Source of the DNA: JACCWM01 sp040393065 | GTDB taxonomy: Bacteria > Myxococcota_A > Bradymonadia > Bradymonadales > Bradymonadaceae | NCBI GenBank assembly: GCA_040393065.1 | Contig: JBEBUW010000006.1 | Location: forward strand, 1 to 64,000 | Direction: 5' to 3' | DNA: 64,000 nt | Part shown: positions 34,971 to 44,800 of the stretch, piece after piece | How the letters are laid out: the number at the start of each line of letters is the position of its first letter | Position numbering within the stretch: position 1 is the first letter of the stretch | Translations under genes and position numbers: made by a program | Notes under the pieces: model-generated | What the model was told of the DNA's origin: nothing | Database searches by the model: none | Seen by the model: only the letters and a program-made list of their open reading frames with translations

Positions 34971-35143
34971 GTATGGACTCCAACGTAAATCAAGTTTTTC
35001 CCAATCAGGTAGCTTCCAGGGGGAACGCAGCTTAACTGGATGAGGTGTCGGTGTAAATCATTGTTGATAGTTTGCGTTGCATGATAAGGGCCATGGCGCA
35101 GGTGATCTGTAATGTGAACAGCAGGTAAAGAGAGAGTTGTCTG

Positions 35144-35671
35144 ATGAGTGATTATGCGTTTGTAGTTCAACCGGTGCAGACAGTGTGGGGCACGGCAGAG
35201 GATACGAGCCTGCACATCGTGTTGAATGCGCCGGAGATTCCGGGGAATACAGGTAATATAGGTCGGTTGTGCGCTGGTACGAATATCTGGCTGCATCTGG
35301 TGGAGCCGCTGGGGTTTGCGCTGGATGATCGGTATTTGAAACGTGCGGGGTTGGATTATTGGCCGAACGTGAAGCTGTGTGTGCACGGTAGTTTTGAGGA
35401 GGTGGAGGCGATCTTCCGTCGTGAGAAGATGTATTTTCTTACGAAAAAGGCGACGCGGGTCTATACTGATGCGGAAATGGGGCCGGGAACGGTGCTGGTA
35501 CTGGGGCGAGAGACGAAGGGTCTGGATGAGGAATTGTTGGAGCGCTATGCGGATCGGACGATTCGGATTCCAACGACGGACAAGGTGCGCAGCCTGAATA
35601 TGTCGAATGCGTGTGCTATCGTGGTGTATGAAGCGCTTCGTCAGCAGGACTGGGGTCCCCTGGAGTCGTAA
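35144..35671 (+). CDS. trmL: tRNA (cytidine/uridine-34 2'-O)-methyltransferase TrmL
   Basis: 175 residues of SPOUT fold. HIVLNAPEIPGNTGNIGRLCAGT is the N-terminal family motif (written here with its core NAPEIPGNTGNIGRLC), VLVLGRETKGL is motif 2 and IPTTDKVRSLNMSNACAIVV is motif 3 in the deep trefoil knot. It methylates the wobble-base ribose in tRNA-Leu isoacceptors. The N-terminus has about 20 extra residues relative to the E. coli enzyme. AGAGAG lies upstream of ATG 35144. Confidence 0.93.
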   Translation: MSDYAFVVQPVQTVWGTAEDTSLHIVLNAPEIPGNTGNIGRLCAGTNIWLHLVEPLGFALDDRYLKRAGLDYWPNVKLCVHGSFEEVEAIFRREKMYFLTKKATRVYTDAEMGPGTVLVLGRETKGLDEELLERYADRTIRIPTTDKVRSLNMSNACAIVVYEALRQQDWGPLES

Positions 35672-35823
35672 GATGCTAAGAAATTGTCGTAGAATGGAAT
35701 TCTGCCGGAGTAGCTAAATATCTGTTCTTCGTGCAGAGTCCTGTAACCAGATGTTTCGCAGTAAACCTGTATTTTGTGTACAAGGCACAAAACAGGGCAC
35801 TTGAAGTGTGGTGAAGAGCAGAC

Positions 35824-38800
35824 GTGGCGACGGGATTCGGTAATTACCAGCTCATAGAGAAGATAGGAAAGGGGGGCATGGCTGAAGTCTTCCTGGCCAG
35901 AAGTTTTGGAGCCGAGGGGATTGAAAAGCAGCTTGTCATCAAGAAGATCCTGCCGGAGTTTTCTCAGAATCGTCGTTTTGTCGATATGTTCATTGCGGAA
36001 GCCAAGATCGCGATGGGGTTGAATCACCCGAACATTGTACAGATCTATGACTTCGGGAAGGTTGCCGAAGATTATTATCTGGCGATGGAGTATGTGGACG
36101 GGGTCAATGTCGCGCAGTTGCTGAGTGCGTGTCAGCGAAGCGGCCAGCCACTTAGCATCGGGGATGCGATTTATATCGGTATCGAGCTTGCGAAGGGGCT
36201 GGATTATGCGCACCGTCGTCAGGATCGTTACGGGCAAAGTCTGGAGTTGGTCCACCGAGATATCAGTCCGCAGAATATTCTGATTTCGATCGATGGGACG
36301 GTAAAGATCGTGGACTTTGGAATCGCCAAGGCTACGAGTGTCACGGACGACGGTCCAAGTGAAATGAAGGGGAAGTACAGCTACATGAGCCCGGAGCAGG
36401 CTTCGGGCGGCGTGGTCGATCAGCGCAGCGATCTGTTCAGTCTCGGGGTGGTACTGTTTGAGATGGTGTGCGGTCGTTCTCTGTTTCGGCAGAGCACACC
36501 GGAACAGACGTTGAGTCTGGTGAAGTCAGCGGTGGTGCCGGATATCGCAAGTCTGAATCGAAATATCCCGGGGCCGCTGGAGCATCTGCTTTATAAGGCG
36601 TTGGCGCGGCTGCCTGCGGATCGTTATTCGACGGCTCGTGAGTTGCAGTTGGACCTGACGCGGGTGTTGTACAGTCTTGGGGAGCTGTATGATGGTGTGA
36701 CAACAGCAGCGCACCTGAAACGTATTGAGAGTTTTTTGTATCGCGGGGAAACCGCAGAGCTGAGCCTGGAGTCCGAGGCAAGTGAGGCGCGGACCGTGGC
36801 AACGCATGCGACGCATCTGATGAGCGGCTCAGGTGGCCGTACTCATATTCCGACCGAGACCAGTGCGGCCGAGCCCAGGGTTACGCGTCGACGTAAGGAA
36901 GTCGTGATTCTGGCGGGAAGCTCTTATGGTTTGATGGAATTGCGGGAGAAGGTGGGAGCGGAGCGCTGGCGTCAGGTGTTTCAGGAGTACAAGCGTATCG
37001 TGGATGCGATTGCCTATAAGAATGATGGGGTGGTGCATCGTCTGGAGGCGGATGGTTTTGTGTTGCTGCTCGGGATTCCGGTTTCGAGCGAGAACGATGC
37101 CGAGCGTGCGGCTTATATGGCGATGGATTTGCACGAGGCTGTAGCGGGGATGAGTGTGGGGCTGGAGAGTCCGATTCATCTGGGGATTGGGATTGCTCTG
37201 GGCGAGGTTGTGCTGGAGCAGGAGCCAGGGCGTGCGCGGCGTCGGTATGGCTGGACGTTTTACGGGGCGAGCAACGAGATTGCGGAGGGACTGTCAGCGG
37301 CGGCATTTGCGCGCGAGGTTTTGCTGGGGAGTTATGTGTATCGGCGCGTGCATCGCGAGTTTCATTGCACGGCGGTTGATGAGGTCCGTGTCTCGGAGGC
37401 GGATGGTTCGTCGTATCTTGTCCAGTCGTTTCGGTTGGAGTCGCCCAAGAGCAGTCGTGCACAGATTGAGGAGCTGCGTAGTTCTTATCAGTCGGTGTAC
37501 GGGCGTGAGATAACGCGCAAGGTTTTGCGCACGATGTATCGGCAGACGCTGCTAGATAAGAAGGTTTCGGGTGTTGTGATCGTGGGGGCGACGGGGCTCG
37601 GGAAGTCGATTCTGGTGGATGACTTTCTGGCCGGGCTGGATCGGCGCGATGTGCGTATTGTGCGCGGGGTTGTGATGCCGTTCGAGCAGCATATTCCGCT
37701 GGGTAGCGCGGCGGGGCTTGTCAGTGCGATCTTACGGCTGGGGCGACGTGACGATCTTCGGCTGTTGTATGAGAAGCTGGAAGCTACGATTCGGTCGTTG
37801 TTCGGAGACCGTGAAGAGCATGAGATCCTGCTCATGCTGCATGCTCTGGGGAGCCTGTTTAACCTGACGTTTGCGGGAAGTGAGTTTGATGGGCTCAGCG
37901 GGGATGAGCGTAAGAAGCGGATCTTTGTGGCGTTGCGGCGCGTGATCTTGCGCGTGGCAGAGGAGAAGCCTCTGGTGCTGGCTTTTGATGATGCGCACTG
38001 TACGGATCCGATGACGTTGCGGGGGACGGTTGAGTTTTTCCGCAGTCATCCCAGGGCGCCGGTGTTTCTGGTGTGTACGGCCAGCGATACGGATTCGTTG
38101 ACGAAAACGCAGGAATGGCAGGATCTGGTGGGGCTGGAGAGCATTCGTGTGGAGCCCTTGCGTGAATTGAATGAGGGGGAAGCGGAAATGCTGGTGCGCG
38201 AGATGTTGGGCGTGCACGGGGTAAGTGAGGATCGTCTGGTGACGGCGATTCTGCGTTATTCGGGCGGTAATCCACTGTATATTAAGGAAGTTATCGACGG
38301 GTTAAAGAATCGCGGCTGGCTTGCGGACAGAAAAGGGGTGACAGCGGCGGAGGCGATTGAGGCTGATCCGGAATGGTTGCCTGTCAGTGTTGAGGGGTTG
38401 ATCGGTTCGCGGATCGATCGGCTGGAGCTGGTACAGAAGGTTGTGTTGCAGCGTGTTGCGCTGTTGTGGCCGTCGTTTACGCTGGGGGATGCGCGTCTGG
38501 TCGTGGATGAGCAGGTGGCGGGTGGTGCGCTGAAGAGCGATGAGGAGGGGACGGCGGTATTCGATAAGCTGGTGGAAGATGGTTTTCTGGTGCGGTCGGA
38601 TGCGCGGATGATATCCGAACCGGATCATCAGAGCCGTGAAGAGGTAACGTACCGCTTTTGTAATCTGTTAACGCAGGATGTTGCAGCGCGAGGGCTGATT
38701 CCGGAGGAGTCGGCGATGCTGTGCCGCAGGCTGGCGGGATTGTTACAGGGTGTGCGTGAGCGGTTGGGGTTGCGGGGCAGCGTGATGATCGCGCGCTATT

Positions 38801-40272
38801 TTGAGAGTGCCGGGGACCATGCGCTGGCGATGGAGTATTATCGGGAAGCGGCCGAGGAGGCATTTGAGCATCTGGGGGCGGCGGAATGTGTACGGCTATG
38901 TGATCAGCTGCTGGAGAAGAATCCGGGGGACGATCAGCGGATCAAGGTGTTGCTGTTGTTGCAGGGCGCTTTGCATGAAGCGGGCGAGCAGGAGCGTAAT
39001 GTCCGGGTGCTGGATGAATTGTATGAGCGGGTGTTTCCGGCCGGTCAACCCGATGAGCAGCTTGAGGTGTTGCTACGTTTGTCGCGGCATCACTATGAGC
39101 GTTCGAGCTTGCGGGTAGCACGAGAGTTTCTGGAACAGGCGCAGCAGATAGGGGGAGCGTGCAATGAGGTTTTGAGTCAGGCAAAGCTCTGGCAGATGGA
39201 GGCGGTGCTGGCGATCGCGGAGGGGCAGAGTGAGCGTGCACTGGCGCTGTTGGAGCGGGTGATCGATATTTATGCTGACAACTCACCGGGTAGTCTGGAC
39301 CGGGATCGTCTGGAGCGTCTGGGTGCGGCAGAAAATATACGCGGGGTGATCTTCCGGCAGTCCGGTCGTCATGAGGAGGCGCTGCTGGCGTATGAGCGGG
39401 CGCTGGAGTATGCGCGGGCGGGTAATAACAGACGTCAGATCCATATGTTGCTGCTGAATTCGGGGCTGGCGCTGGTGTATTTGCACAAAATTAGTGAGGC
39501 GCTGGAGCGTTATGAAGCAGCGCTGGAACAGTGTCGACGGCTGGGGCATATCCGCGGACAGGCGGGCCTGCTGGTAAATATGGGGCATGCTTACTATTTG
39601 CAGGGGGAGAACAATCGCGCGATCGCCAGTCTTGAGAAGGGAATCGGGCTGGGGCAGAAGCTGGCGTATAATCAGATTGTGGCGGACGGGCAGATATCTC
39701 TCGGGGTGTGTTTTCTGGCGACAGGTGCGCTGGAGGCGGCAGAGAATGCATTGCATGAGGGGTTGCGGTTGGCGGATTCGATCCCGCATCCGTACTTGAG
39801 TATTCATGCGACGCTGGCGCTTGCACGGGTGAATCTTGTGCGTGCGCACGGAGAAGGTGAGGCCGCGCGGGATGCTGCCAAGATCGCGCTTATGCAGGCG
39901 GAAGACGCGCTTGAGCGGTCGGATGCTGCGAGGATGGCATGGGGCGAGGCGGTGGCATTGAGTTTGATGGCGCGGGCGTTGCATTTGCTGGGGCGCGTGG
40001 AGGGAGCGATAGCGTATAGCCGTAGGGCGGTGGCGATGCTGGATGCCGGCGAGGAGTTTGATAAGGAAGAGATTTTGTATTTCCATTATCGGATTGTGAG
40101 CGAAGCCGGGCACCGAGAGGAGGGGATTCAGGCGTTGATGCGGTCGCATGCATCCTTGTTGAAGACAGGTAACAGTATCGCGGATGTGGGGGATCGGATG
40201 TCGTTTATGGATCGGCCGATTCATCAGGAGATTGCGACTGCGTATCGAGAAGAAAGTATGGTTCACCGATGA
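35824..40272 (+). CDS. Ser/Thr kinase - cyclase-like - ATPase - TPR signalling protein
   Basis: 1482 residues, starting at GTG 35824. Kinase domain about 8-285: GKGGMAEVFLA loop, VIK Lys near 40, HRDISPQN (H144-N151), DFG (164-166) and SPEQ; all catalytic residues are present. Residues about 358-540 look like a class III nucleotide cyclase, but the first metal Asp is missing (VVILAGSSYGLMEL where FxDI is expected) while the second (LEADGF) remains, so catalysis is doubtful. A STAND-like ATPase follows: Walker A GATGLGKS (588-595) and Walker B LAFDDAH (D722, D723). Residues about 960-1470 are TPR-type helical repeats. No membrane helix. The order resembles kinase-cyclase-ATPase fusions known in myxobacteria. 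Its role is probably a large stress or developmental switch. Confidence 0.9.
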   Translation: MATGFGNYQLIEKIGKGGMAEVFLARSFGAEGIEKQLVIKKILPEFSQNRRFVDMFIAEAKIAMGLNHPNIVQIYDFGKVAEDYYLAMEYVDGVNVAQLLSACQRSGQPLSIGDAIYIGIELAKGLDYAHRRQDRYGQSLELVHRDISPQNILISIDGTVKIVDFGIAKATSVTDDGPSEMKGKYSYMSPEQASGGVVDQRSDLFSLGVVLFEMVCGRSLFRQSTPEQTLSLVKSAVVPDIASLNRNIPGPLEHLLYKALARLPADRYSTARELQLDLTRVLYSLGELYDGVTTAAHLKRIESFLYRGETAELSLESEASEARTVATHATHLMSGSGGRTHIPTETSAAEPRVTRRRKEVVILAGSSYGLMELREKVGAERWRQVFQEYKRIVDAIAYKNDGVVHRLEADGFVLLLGIPVSSENDAERAAYMAMDLHEAVAGMSVGLESPIHLGIGIALGEVVLEQEPGRARRRYGWTFYGASNEIAEGLSAAAFAREVLLGSYVYRRVHREFHCTAVDEVRVSEADGSSYLVQSFRLESPKSSRAQIEELRSSYQSVYGREITRKVLRTMYRQTLLDKKVSGVVIVGATGLGKSILVDDFLAGLDRRDVRIVRGVVMPFEQHIPLGSAAGLVSAILRLGRRDDLRLLYEKLEATIRSLFGDREEHEILLMLHALGSLFNLTFAGSEFDGLSGDERKKRIFVALRRVILRVAEEKPLVLAFDDAHCTDPMTLRGTVEFFRSHPRAPVFLVCTASDTDSLTKTQEWQDLVGLESIRVEPLRELNEGEAEMLVREMLGVHGVSEDRLVTAILRYSGGNPLYIKEVIDGLKNRGWLADRKGVTAAEAIEADPEWLPVSVEGLIGSRIDRLELVQKVVLQRVALLWPSFTLGDARLVVDEQVAGGALKSDEEGTAVFDKLVEDGFLVRSDARMISEPDHQSREEVTYRFCNLLTQDVAARGLIPEESAMLCRRLAGLLQGVRERLGLRGSVMIARYFESAGDHALAMEYYREAAEEAFEHLGAAECVRLCDQLLEKNPGDDQRIKVLLLLQGALHEAGEQERNVRVLDELYERVFPAGQPDEQLEVLLRLSRHHYERSSLRVAREFLEQAQQIGGACNEVLSQAKLWQMEAVLAIAEGQSERALALLERVIDIYADNSPGSLDRDRLERLGAAENIRGVIFRQSGRHEEALLAYERALEYARAGNNRRQIHMLLLNSGLALVYLHKISEALERYEAALEQCRRLGHIRGQAGLLVNMGHAYYLQGENNRAIASLEKGIGLGQKLAYNQIVADGQISLGVCFLATGALEAAENALHEGLRLADSIPHPYLSIHATLALARVNLVRAHGEGEAARDAAKIALMQAEDALERSDAARMAWGEAVALSLMARALHLLGRVEGAIAYSRRAVAMLDAGEEFDKEEILYFHYRIVSEAGHREEGIQALMRSHASLLKTGNSIADVGDRMSFMDRPIHQEIATAYREESMVHR

Positions 40273-40324
40273 GGCGGTATGAGGTCGGAGCAGGCGGGGT
40301 TGTGTGATGCCAAAGGGGGGGCTT

Positions 40325-40600
40325 GTGAGGGTCGGATGGAGGTTGAGTCCGGTCCGGGGGTAAGGTGGTGAGGGTCGGATGGAGGTTGAGTCCGGCCCGG
40401 GGGTAAGGTGGTGAGGGCCGGACGGGAGGTTGAGTCTGGTCCGAGGGTAAGGCAGTGAGGGTCGGACGGAGGTTGAGTCCGGTTCGAGGGTAAGGCGATG
40501 GGGGTCGGACGGGAGGTTTGGTCTGGTCCGGGGGTAAGGTGGTGAGGGCCGGACGGGAGGTTTGGTCTGGTCCGAGGGTGGCGTGATGAAGGTGGAGTCT
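40325..40600. repeat. Tandem minisatellite, about 43-bp unit, six copies plus a partial
   Basis: Units start at about 40325, 40368, 40411, 40455, 40498, 40542 and a partial at 40583. Each runs GTGAGGGTCGGAYGG, AGGTTGAGTCCGG or AGGTTTGGTCTGG, then GGGGTAAGG. Unit lengths of 43-44 bases do not keep a reading frame, so it is unlikely to encode protein. It fills the gap between convergent genes. Confidence 0.85.
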
Positions 40601-40661
40601 GGGGAGAGGGCCCCGCTCAAAGAATCGTAGAAGAATTGAGCGGGGAAGAGCTCAGGGATGA

Positions 40662-41630
40662 TCAGGCGTCGGGTGAAGGCGCGTCGTCACCGGAGCAAGT
40701 CGGGTCGTTATCGGGAGTGGGCGGAGCGCCCGGTTTGGTTGCTTCTGAGGAGGGGGTTGTAGCGTCGTCCGGGCGATTGGCCTGGGGTTGGGCATTGGTG
40801 GGGTTTGTTGCGTTTTTGGGGGCTTGTTCGGATTCGACATCAGCACCGCGTTCGGCATCATCAAGGATGGCTTTGACGGTGTCGATATCGGACGTGTCAT
40901 CGGCTTCTGCCTTTGCATTGCGGGCTTTGTTTTCCTGCGCAAGACGGGCTTGCTGGTCTGTGACAGAGGAGAGGAAGTTCTTGCGGTCTTCCATATTGTC
41001 GACGGTAGCAGCAAGCACGAGGGAGAGGACGACGAAGAAAGCGTCTTCGGCCAGGTCACGTGCTTTTTCGACGGTGTTGTAGGTCAGAATCTCGTCATTG
41101 GCAGAGAGCTGGGAGGAGAAGGTTTCGTTCAATTCCAGGAGGTTTTCCAGGTGTGGGGTGAGCCCCACGACGGGGACATCGTCTTTGAACGTGGTTCCGA
41201 GGCGGTGGCAGAATTCGCTGACGGCGACGGATTTCTCTTCGTATTTGAGGGAAGTAAGCGCGCGGACGCCATCGGGGAGGAGGGCGTTTTTGATGCGTCT
41301 GGCAGACTGGCGCTGGGCGGAGTCACGTTTGCTTTCGGCATGGCCTGAGATTACCGAGTTGATGAGGGTCAGGGCATTGGTGATCTGGTGATTGGTATCG
41401 ACGGCTGCAGCTCTCGATAGAGGGTTGCTTTTGTTGCGTTTGTTCCAGTCGTATTCCAGGCTTTGCACGGTTGCGCATTGCTCGAGTGCCTTTTCGGCGC
41501 GCTCTTTGATGTGGGGCTGGTTGTGTTGGTCCGCCTTGGCCAAGATATCGATCAGGCAGAGTTTGATGCTGGCACTTCCCATTTTGTAGAAGCGGCGTTG
41601 GGTGAAGATATCTCCGGGACGATTATGCAT
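40662..41630 (-). CDS. Hypothetical protein with disordered C-terminus
   Basis: 322 residues of no known family. GGAG lies six bases before ATG 41630. The first 240 residues are predicted mainly helical, with IKLCLIDILAKADQ, TNALTLINSVISGHAESKRD and a more hydrophobic helix DAFFVVLSLVLAATVDN that could be buried or membrane-associated. The last 80 residues are low complexity, rich in Asp, Ala, Pro, Asn and Thr (DAERGADVESEQAPKNATNP), and probably disordered. No signal peptide. It ends against the minisatellite. Confidence 0.6.
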   Translation of the reverse strand: MHNRPGDIFTQRRFYKMGSASIKLCLIDILAKADQHNQPHIKERAEKALEQCATVQSLEYDWNKRNKSNPLSRAAAVDTNHQITNALTLINSVISGHAESKRDSAQRQSARRIKNALLPDGVRALTSLKYEEKSVAVSEFCHRLGTTFKDDVPVVGLTPHLENLLELNETFSSQLSANDEILTYNTVEKARDLAEDAFFVVLSLVLAATVDNMEDRKNFLSSVTDQQARLAQENKARNAKAEADDTSDIDTVKAILDDAERGADVESEQAPKNATNPTNAQPQANRPDDATTPSSEATKPGAPPTPDNDPTCSGDDAPSPDA

Positions 41631-41841
41631 GGCAAGCTCCAAAGTAGGGGCCCTAAGAGCCCTGTCTGGTAAGGTCGCGATACAAAAGACGAGAGTCCCG
41701 ACAACAGGGTGCTGATCGCGCGCAGCCCCACAGGCATCCAGAGTGACAACTATTTGTACAGATTGCGATCGAGTTTGTAAGGAGTTATTGCGAATGTCAA
41801 GGGAGCTTTGCCAGTATTTTTAAAATACGTTTATCCAGTGG

Positions 41842-44800
41842 TTAGATGTGACTATTGGTCAGGACAGGCGCAGGTGTTGCGGTGTCATCGGGTTGTGCTC
41901 CGAAGACTTCGGACCAAGAGGGCAGGGGTGATGTTGCGGAGGGAGGGGCCTGGGGAGGAGGCTCCAGGATGTATTGATCGGGGGCGTAGTCTGTAGGAGC
42001 GCTATTGAGGCGTGCGGCGAAGAGCTGTTGCCATGAGGGGAGGCCGGGTGAGATGTGGGTTGGCTGCGTACTGGCAGCGGTTTGCGTGATGGTCTGGTTG
42101 ACGAGATTTCGAGCGAGCAGGAGTGCTTCGTGTTGGGGGATGGCTTCGGGATTGATGATGGTGGGTGGTGTGACGGGATCGAGAACGGGCATAAGTGCGG
42201 GAGCAAGTGCGGAGAGGAGCTGGGTGGTGAGTGCACTGGTGAAGCGGAATTTTGCGGCCTGTTCGCCCGGCACGAAGACGGTGAGGGTGCCGTAGAAGTG
42301 TTGGTCGATGAAGAATACGAAGGTTGCGGTGCGGTTGATGTAGTGGATTTCGTTATTGCGTTTGATGTGGTGGTCGCCGGTGCCGGTTTTTCCGCCTACT
42401 TCGAGGATGGTGCCGTCGTGGGTGACGAAGGATTTGTTGAGTCGCTTCGCGGTGCCGAATTGGACGACTCCGCGCAGTGCGGCGCGGGCGGTGCGGGCTA
42501 CTTCGGGCGGTAAGACGCGCTCGGGTTGGGGAGTGGTCCGTCGCAGGGTGGTTTCGTAGGGTGTATTGCTGGCAAATTCGTAGCTGGTGACGCGGATCGT
42601 GGGCAGGCGCAGGCCGTCGTTCTGGAGAATGCCGACAAGTTCGGCAAGTGAGTCGGGTCGGTCGGCGCTGCTGCCGATGGAGGTGGCGTAGCTAGGGACC
42701 AGGGAGTCGAAGGGGTAGCCGAGGCGTTGCCAGGCGCGATGGATGTGAACGAAGGCGTCTTCTTCGAGCAAGGTTTTGATGCGTCGGTCTTGCTGGTGTT
42801 TGCGGCTGGTGCGGAAGAGCCAGCCGTAGATTTCCTGGCGAGTGTCGCGGCTGTTGTTGATGATTTCGTTGTAGGTGGCGTCGGGGTTTTGACGCAGGAA
42901 GTGGGCGGTCCAGATTTCGAGCGGGTGGATACGGGCCAGGTATGCCTGGTCGGAGAGGTTGAAGGCTTCGGGGGCATAGGCGGTGTAAAGTTCGGTCAGG
43001 CGTGCATCGGAGAGGGTGGAGTCGGTGTGCTTGCGGATATAGGTGGTGAAGGTTTCGAAGTCGGCTTCTGGAGCGATGGCGCGGTAGGCCACAGCAAGTT
43101 GCCGGGGGGTGAATTTGCGCGGGGTGTTGTTGGTGTTGAAGGGGAAGGTGGTGAGGATCTCGTCAGGGGATTTGCCCTGGTATTTCTGGATGAAACGATT
43201 CTGGAATGTGCGGCCTTCCTGGTCGGCGAAGCGTTCGAGGAGTTGGCGACGTTCGAGGTTGTCGGGGTCGTTGAGGATGCGGTTTACGCGGTCGGCATCG
43301 AGGTAGGTGTAGTAGAGGACGATGTCGCGCATCATGCGGATGAAGGGGAGGTTGACGGAGTGTTGGAAGGCTTCGTGGACGGTCATGACGTAGTTGCGGC
43401 GGTTGTTGAAGTTGGAGAACTTGTGGAGGCCACCGCCTGTGAAGAAGCGCTCGGAAGGGCTGCCGGAGTAGTAGCGGTTCATGGCGGCGTCGAGCATGGT
43501 CTGAAGGGTTTTGTCTTCGGGATCTTTCGCGAAGTAGTTGGCGGCCCAGCGGGTGAGGGAGTCCTGGGCGGATTCGGCATGCCGGGTGAGTTCTTGGGTG
43601 GAGAGGTTGTGGAAGCGTGTGTGGAGTTCGGCGAAGACTTCCAGATATGTCACCAGGGTGCGGAGTTTGGCGGTAGAACCTAAGTCGAGTTTGACCTGTT
43701 CGTTGATATTGAGGGGTTGGTCGTAGCTGTCGGCCTGGACGCGCAGGACGTTACCCTGGGGTGTGCTTTCGTAGAGGGTGAAGCTGTAGACGAGTGCGGT
43801 TAGATCGTTGTCTTCGGTGAGCAGACGGCCGGGTTGCATGAGGCCAAGCGAGCTTGCGAATACGGGATCATGAAGGTTGCCGAGGGTGTCGGAGACTTCT
43901 TTTTGAGCGGTGGCATCGATGGTGGTTTTGACGGTGAGGTCGAAGCGGTCGAGATCGTAGAGTGAGCGGACGTCGAGTGCGGAGAGCATGTGGGTGCGGA
44001 TGCGGTCGACTGCTTTGCGTTCCACGAAGGATGTGGTGGTAGGAGTGGGAACGCTGCGTTTGACATCGATGTGGGTGAGGAGTGCGGCATCGCGCAGAGG
44101 TTCGGAGATAATGTTGTGGTTGGCGAGTACGCGCAGGTACTGGTCGGTGAGGTCGTGGAGGTCGTCGGGGTTCTGGACAAGGTAGTAGGAAGGGCGGCGG
44201 TGGGCCAGCATGAGGCTTAAGACTTTGCGGTACGCGGCGGCCTGTTGCTGGAGGTGGTCGGGATCGATGGTGGCGAGGTGGGTGCTTGAGATGGTCGGGC
44301 GGTCGTTGTGGAAGAGTTGGACGAGCTGATGGGGATCGGTGTCGAACCAGGCGCGCAGGCCGTCGAGCAGTCCGTGGACTTCGCCGTGGCCACGGACGGC
44401 GGCCAGGGGGACACCGTTGATGTAGTCGAGGACGATGCGCTGGCGTGCGCGGGTGGTATCGGGGCCATCATGGTAGGCGCGTAATGATGCGGAGGCCATC
44501 TGAATGAGTTTGTCGGAGCCTGTTTGGGTGAGACCCTGATCGGAGTGGCGGAATTTTTCGAGTTGTGTGGCGAGTGTGCTGCCGCCGTGGACACTGCTGG
44601 AGTTAGGGTTGGAGGTGCCAATAGTGGGCAGGCCCAGGTAGCGGCTTAGCATGGCGATGCTTGCGCTGGTGAAGCGTTTCCAGGAGATAGCGGGATTGTG
44701 ATTGGGGTTGGCGTCATCGAGGAGATTGCGGTCTTCGATGAAAAGGAGAGTGCGGACGATTAGTTCGGGGATGTCATCGAAGGATTCAAAACCGTGTTCG

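Noticed and set aside
39283..40620. 445-codon - strand frame including the minisatellite
   Set aside because: It runs antisense to TPR coding and then through 43-bp repeats whose length is not a multiple of three, so no protein repeat is conserved.
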